Shown here piece after piece: positions 60,482 to 64,000 of a stretch of DNA of 64,000 nt. Below the pieces are notes generated by a model. That model worked only from the letters and a program-made list of their open reading frames with translations, did not search any database and was not told the DNA's origin. Location of the stretch: assembly GCA_000818945.1 (NCBI GenBank), contig KN805386.1, positions 509,948 through 573,947 of the forward strand. Reading direction: 5' to 3'. Each line of letters begins with the position of its first letter. Position 1 is the first letter of the stretch. The DNA comes from Schizochytrium sp. CCTCC M209059 (taxonomy: Eukaryota; Sar; Bigyra; Thraustochytrida; Thraustochytriidae). The translations under genes were made by a program, and so were the position numbers.

Positions 60482-61556
60482 CGCCGCGGTCCCGACTCTG
60501 CCGCGCCGAGCCAGATGGACGCGGAGAAGAGGAACTGGCGCGGCAGACGCGCGGTGGACGTGCGACGGTCGCCGCGGTGGACGCGCAATGGACGCGGCGC
60601 GCGGAGCAGAGTTCTTGCCAAGGGCTCCGCGCTGCGAGGATGGGTCCGCACGCAGGCTAAATGCCTCCAAACAACATTTCTCCACACTGTGCAGAGCGCT
60701 GGCGCGGAGATCTGGCTCGGTGATCGTGCAGCAAGGAGTCTTGCGCGATCACGGTCACGCCTGCCCAACTTTCTCGTCCATGGCTTCGAGCCCTCGATGC
60801 TCTCTAATCACTTGACCGTGAGCGGAGCAAATAGCAAGGGGCCTATCGAAGGGACAGAGATCCGTTAGACCGGTTAGTTGCCCTTGGGACAAGGCCCGTG
60901 GAGTTCATGTTCGACCGTCGTCGTGGAGAGGAAGTCGGGTTGGCAGGGGAGCAGCCCCGAGAGATGTTTGGTCGCGCGCGCACGGCATGGATTGGGGCGA
61001 GATCAATGCCTTGGATGCCGTGGATACTACTTTGAGGACCTAGACTTGGGAAAGGGAAAAGAGGGAGGAAAAAAGAGGGGGCGGGGGTCGAGGCGTGGGT
61101 GGGGTGGCTCATTCGAACGGAAAAGGAGGAGGACTGAGCGCTGTCGCCAACGACTCTTCGTGTCGAGCGAACTCGAAGAAGAGCTGTGTGATCTGAGCTA
61201 CGGGTGTCCACAGTCTATAAAAGATGCCATGCAAAATGGAAGAGCCTCTTTACGATGAGTAAAACGTTACGCATGTGAAGGTGTAAACGTGAGCTTTGCT
61301 GCGCACATACTCATGCTAATGACCCGTTCCACCCTTGAATAGTGTCGTTTTCGTCGAATCAAGAGCCGGGTGTGCGCGACGCGCAAATCACGAAACAGCA
61401 TCCACTCTACGAGGAAGAGCTCGCGCTGCGCTGTGAAGCCTCGCGCAGCGCCTCGCGCTGGCCGTGCGTGCGAGCGTAAGCCGCGCGCTGCGCGAGCAGG
61501 GCCGCCAAGCAGTGGACATCCGTGCGCGCGAGCGCGCAAGCGCCCGTTCGTTTCAC
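60482..61556. other. Intergenic, duplicated promoter and PDE upstream region
   Basis: The left part has GGACGCG-type repeats (about 60530-60600). The part 60840-61050 is homologous to the promoter of the intact coiled-coil gene. The right 300 bp lead to the phosphodiesterase ATG; an in-frame TGA at 61434 closes that frame upstream. Confidence 0.5.
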
Positions 61557-64000
61557 ATGGTGGAAACCTCGCTGCCGCATCATGCGGCCGTAAATCATCT
61601 CTCATGTGGCGATGCAATACCAGACAAGGGCAACAACCTTTCGGGGGACATGTTGTCCACGAATTCCGCTAGCTCCAACGAGAAACCCCATAACTTTCCT
61701 GATCTAGAGATTAGCCGCGATGCGTCTCAAGAAGATTCTATCCAGGATGCTCAATTCTCCAGCGGACCATTGTTACGGGGCGGCGACGTCAGAAACAGGT
61801 ATAGCATGCGGGCTGGTTTTCGCACAAACTTTGCAAGGGTGACGCCACATTCCTCTGCACATCGCGACACCGATCTGTCCTCATTCGGGGGTCGACTCAC
61901 CAGTCTGAGCTTTCGAAGAGGCCCCCTCGGTCCCGTAAGTTCTCAGGGAGGCAACATGCACATGTTTAAGCGACGGACGCTTGCCTCGCCCATCCTCGAC
62001 GCCGTAGGGATCGCTCCCTTTGCAAATCCGAGCGCAGAGCAAAAATTTTACAAGCTGCAGTGCAAGGCTTCGCTGCAGGGCCTGAGTCGCGCTGCGATCG
62101 GCCTTTCTCTATTCGATGCTACTCTCTTTTCACTTAGCATGGCGATCTGGTTTGGGCCTTCTTCTTACAACATGTGCCGCATTATTGGAGCAACAATTTC
62201 TATCGGCATGAAGCTCGTCTTCTTCACTTTTTTCCGAGCCAGGCCGCCTCTCGCGTCGCGCCATCTCAAACTCATCATTCTGGTCATCACGGCGCTCGAG
62301 GTTGGCTTCACCTTTCTCATTGATCCTGTTAACAGCGTTGGACTAGTAAGCAGCGAGTCCATGACATCACTGTGTGAGCGTGGCGAAGTGGCCAGTCCGT
62401 ATTGCAAATACGGACAAAACCCAGACGGGGTGTTCCTCTTTGCAGTCTTGATCGCACTGCTTAGTCTTAATATTTCTCATACAAGCACAGTGGCGGCGGG
62501 ACTTTCTGTGCCACTTGCCACAATCCTCGCTTCCGTCCTCTTGTACGTATCGAACACGTCGAATCTCGTCACCACCTGCATGCTCTTCGCGTTTGGCATC
62601 GTGTGCTGGTTTGGAACTGCACAAAGTGAGGCGCGCTTTCGGCAGCTCTTCGACCGCACAGTACTTTCTCAGGAGGCGATGCGAAGAAATCGCAAGCTCA
62701 GGGCCTCTTTTGACCGACACGTAGACAACGAGCGCAATCTTTTTGAACACACCCAGCTGCTCTCACAGGAAAACCGGATCTTACGTCGCAAGGCCGCGGG
62801 CAGTACCGATGCAGAGGCCGCAAAAGGAATCGAGCTGGAGTCTCCGCTTTTTGTGGCCATCCACGACCTTCGCGACGTACAACGCCACGCTAAACAGGCC
62901 AATGAGATCGCCATGGCCAACGCGCTGGATCATGTGATTCACAGTCTACAGTCTACCCCAGAGTTGTCAAACATTGACATCACCCGAAAAGCGCGCCAAG
63001 CTGACTCTCTTGACGTCAAGACCAAAGAATGGCTCAGCTCTGCGACCAGCGGCTGGGAGCAGCAACGCACGCGCAACCGAAAGGTGAACTTAAAGTCGTC
63101 CGACCTTCAGCCCCGCGGTGATCGCAAGTCAAAGAAGGCGAGTCTCGAGTCTTTGCATAGCAGCAAGTTCTTGCGCGCCCTCACCGCTGACTCCGATATA
63201 GTCCACGAAGAGAAGTCTTCGTCCTCGGGCTCGAACGAATCGCTTGTCCATGCTGGAGACTCAAAGACCAGCTTTGATGGTCCGGCCAAGGGTCCGGGGC
63301 ATGAGCATCACCATCGTGACGCAGGCGGTGAGCTCAGCTTAGCGCACACAAGTGCAAGCGAAATTGCAAAGGCGCAGGCCTGTGTGCCGGATCTTCTCGA
63401 CCCAATCACAGCGCTCGATGTTAATAATGCCCAGCATGAGCAATCTTTGCTCGCGACTTTGCGTCACACTTCCTCAACACGCTTCCAGTACAATCACGCA
63501 CAACAGCAATCAACGAGACCTACGAAAGCCATGGACCAAGACGAAGCGCCCCTTGGTCGGCGCGAGTCGAAAATGCCTCTGCGCCAGATATCCTCTGCCA
63601 ACATCGAGTCAATCGCAGCAATGCTCAAGGACTTCACTTCTTGGAATGACTTTGATGTCTTCCAGTTGGGCAAACTTACTCCATTCCCGCTCACCACCGT
63701 GGTGGACTATGCCATTGATCTGGATGGTACTCTTACTGCCGTTGATATTAGCTACTCGCGGCTCATCAACTTTTGCCAATTCATTGATACGACCTATTGC
63801 TATGGGCAGGACATCATGCAGTCCGAAGAAGAGCTTATGCGTCATCGAAACCCCTACCATAACAATATGCATGCCGCAGACGTGGTGCAGTCGACCTACT
63901 GCTTTCTTGCACACGCCGAGGAATTTGGCGATGTGGCTCCCGTCGATCGGTTCGCCTGCGTCATGGCAGCGGCAATGCACGATTATCATCACCCAGGCCG
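61557..64000 (+). CDS. Six-TM cyclic nucleotide phosphodiesterase (3' end outside window)
   Basis: Translation from ATG 61557 is open to the window edge, 814 complete codons, and the gene continues beyond. Residues 1-150 are Ser/Arg-rich. Six hydrophobic segments lie near 178-198, 206-226, 237-256, 292-308, 313-333 and 338-355. A coiled coil follows (about 365-412), then about 300 low-complexity residues rich in Ser, His and Gln. The PDEase_I catalytic domain begins near 715. Its signature is YHNNMHAADVVQ with catalytic H768 and metal ligand H772; HDYHHPG gives H808 and D809. These define class I phosphodiesterases hydrolysing cAMP or cGMP to 5'-NMP. No GAF domains precede the catalytic part. 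The membrane arrangement recalls the six-TM apicomplexan PDEs. Nucleotide preference cannot be read, because the specificity-pocket Gln is outside the window. Confidence 0.9.
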   Translation, partial: MVETSLPHHAAVNHLSCGDAIPDKGNNLSGDMLSTNSASSNEKPHNFPDLEISRDASQEDSIQDAQFSSGPLLRGGDVRNRYSMRAGFRTNFARVTPHSSAHRDTDLSSFGGRLTSLSFRRGPLGPVSSQGGNMHMFKRRTLASPILDAVGIAPFANPSAEQKFYKLQCKASLQGLSRAAIGLSLFDATLFSLSMAIWFGPSSYNMCRIIGATISIGMKLVFFTFFRARPPLASRHLKLIILVITALEVGFTFLIDPVNSVGLVSSESMTSLCERGEVASPYCKYGQNPDGVFLFAVLIALLSLNISHTSTVAAGLSVPLATILASVLLYVSNTSNLVTTCMLFAFGIVCWFGTAQSEARFRQLFDRTVLSQEAMRRNRKLRASFDRHVDNERNLFEHTQLLSQENRILRRKAAGSTDAEAAKGIELESPLFVAIHDLRDVQRHAKQANEIAMANALDHVIHSLQSTPELSNIDITRKARQADSLDVKTKEWLSSATSGWEQQRTRNRKVNLKSSDLQPRGDRKSKKASLESLHSSKFLRALTADSDIVHEEKSSSSGSNESLVHAGDSKTSFDGPAKGPGHEHHHRDAGGELSLAHTSASEIAKAQACVPDLLDPITALDVNNAQHEQSLLATLRHTSSTRFQYNHAQQQSTRPTKAMDQDEAPLGRRESKMPLRQISSANIESIAAMLKDFTSWNDFDVFQLGKLTPFPLTTVVDYAIDLDGTLTAVDISYSRLINFCQFIDTTYCYGQDIMQSEEELMRHRNPYHNNMHAADVVQSTYCFLAHAEEFGDVAPVDRFACVMAAAMHDYHHPG

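Overview
The window reads as nuclear DNA from an intron-poor, GC-rich eukaryotic protist. Genes are long single open frames of 250-2000 codons, widely spaced, on both strands, and separated by gene-free stretches packed with simple repeats. The gene set (PSTAIRE CDK1, XRCC2, TSR1, AP-2 alpha, a NOX with its own SH3 domain, a four-domain calcium-type channel, a WRKY19-like zinc finger protein, a six-TM phosphodiesterase) fits a stramenopile. A thraustochytrid/labyrinthulomycete is my best guess. This is inference from gene content and architecture; no rRNA is present to confirm it.

Layout. 0.7-2.0 kb: CDK1 (-). 4.9-7.9 kb: an AT-hook, WRKY19-like zinc finger and MBD-like chromatin protein (+). 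9.5-11.0 kb: a Golgi-type sulfotransferase-like protein (+). 12.3-18.3 kb: a 24-TM EEEE channel (+). 18.8-19.6 kb: a broken short-chain dehydrogenase (+). 20.4-20.9 kb: about 500 bp of pure GACA repeat, just ahead of TSR1 (+, 21.0-23.5 kb). 24.1-25.1 kb: XRCC2 (-). 25.8-28.7 kb: a NADPH oxidase with N-terminal WW-like and SH3 domains (-). 29.4-32.2 kb: AP-2 alpha adaptin (-), divergent from a PhyH-family dioxygenase (+, 32.9-33.8 kb). 34.0-38.1 kb: an F-box/LRR/armadillo/SPRY protein (-). 38.1-42.8 kb: no supported gene.

The accessory part begins at 42.8 kb. Four tandem same-strand genes (42.8-51.3 kb) encode secreted, cysteine-rich proteins with a central acidic tract; I do not recognise the family. 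Next comes a tail-anchored coiled-coil gene (53.8-56.8 kb) and its degraded tandem duplicate (57.4-60.5 kb). The duplicated block includes promoter sequence. The last gene (61.6 kb to the end, cut by the window edge) is a six-TM cyclic nucleotide phosphodiesterase.

Most genes are unrelated housekeeping functions and do not form a pathway. The parts that stand out as undescribed are the cysteine-rich tandem family with its mosaic copies, the WW/SH3-NOX fusion, the F-box/LRR/ARM/SPRY protein, the zinc finger/MBD-like protein with a cryptic 60-residue repeat, and the recurring intergenic palindrome TAGGCCTA. Two runs of N (38383-38392 and 49817-49912) are assembly gaps. I saw no tRNA, rRNA, CRISPR array or intact transposon.
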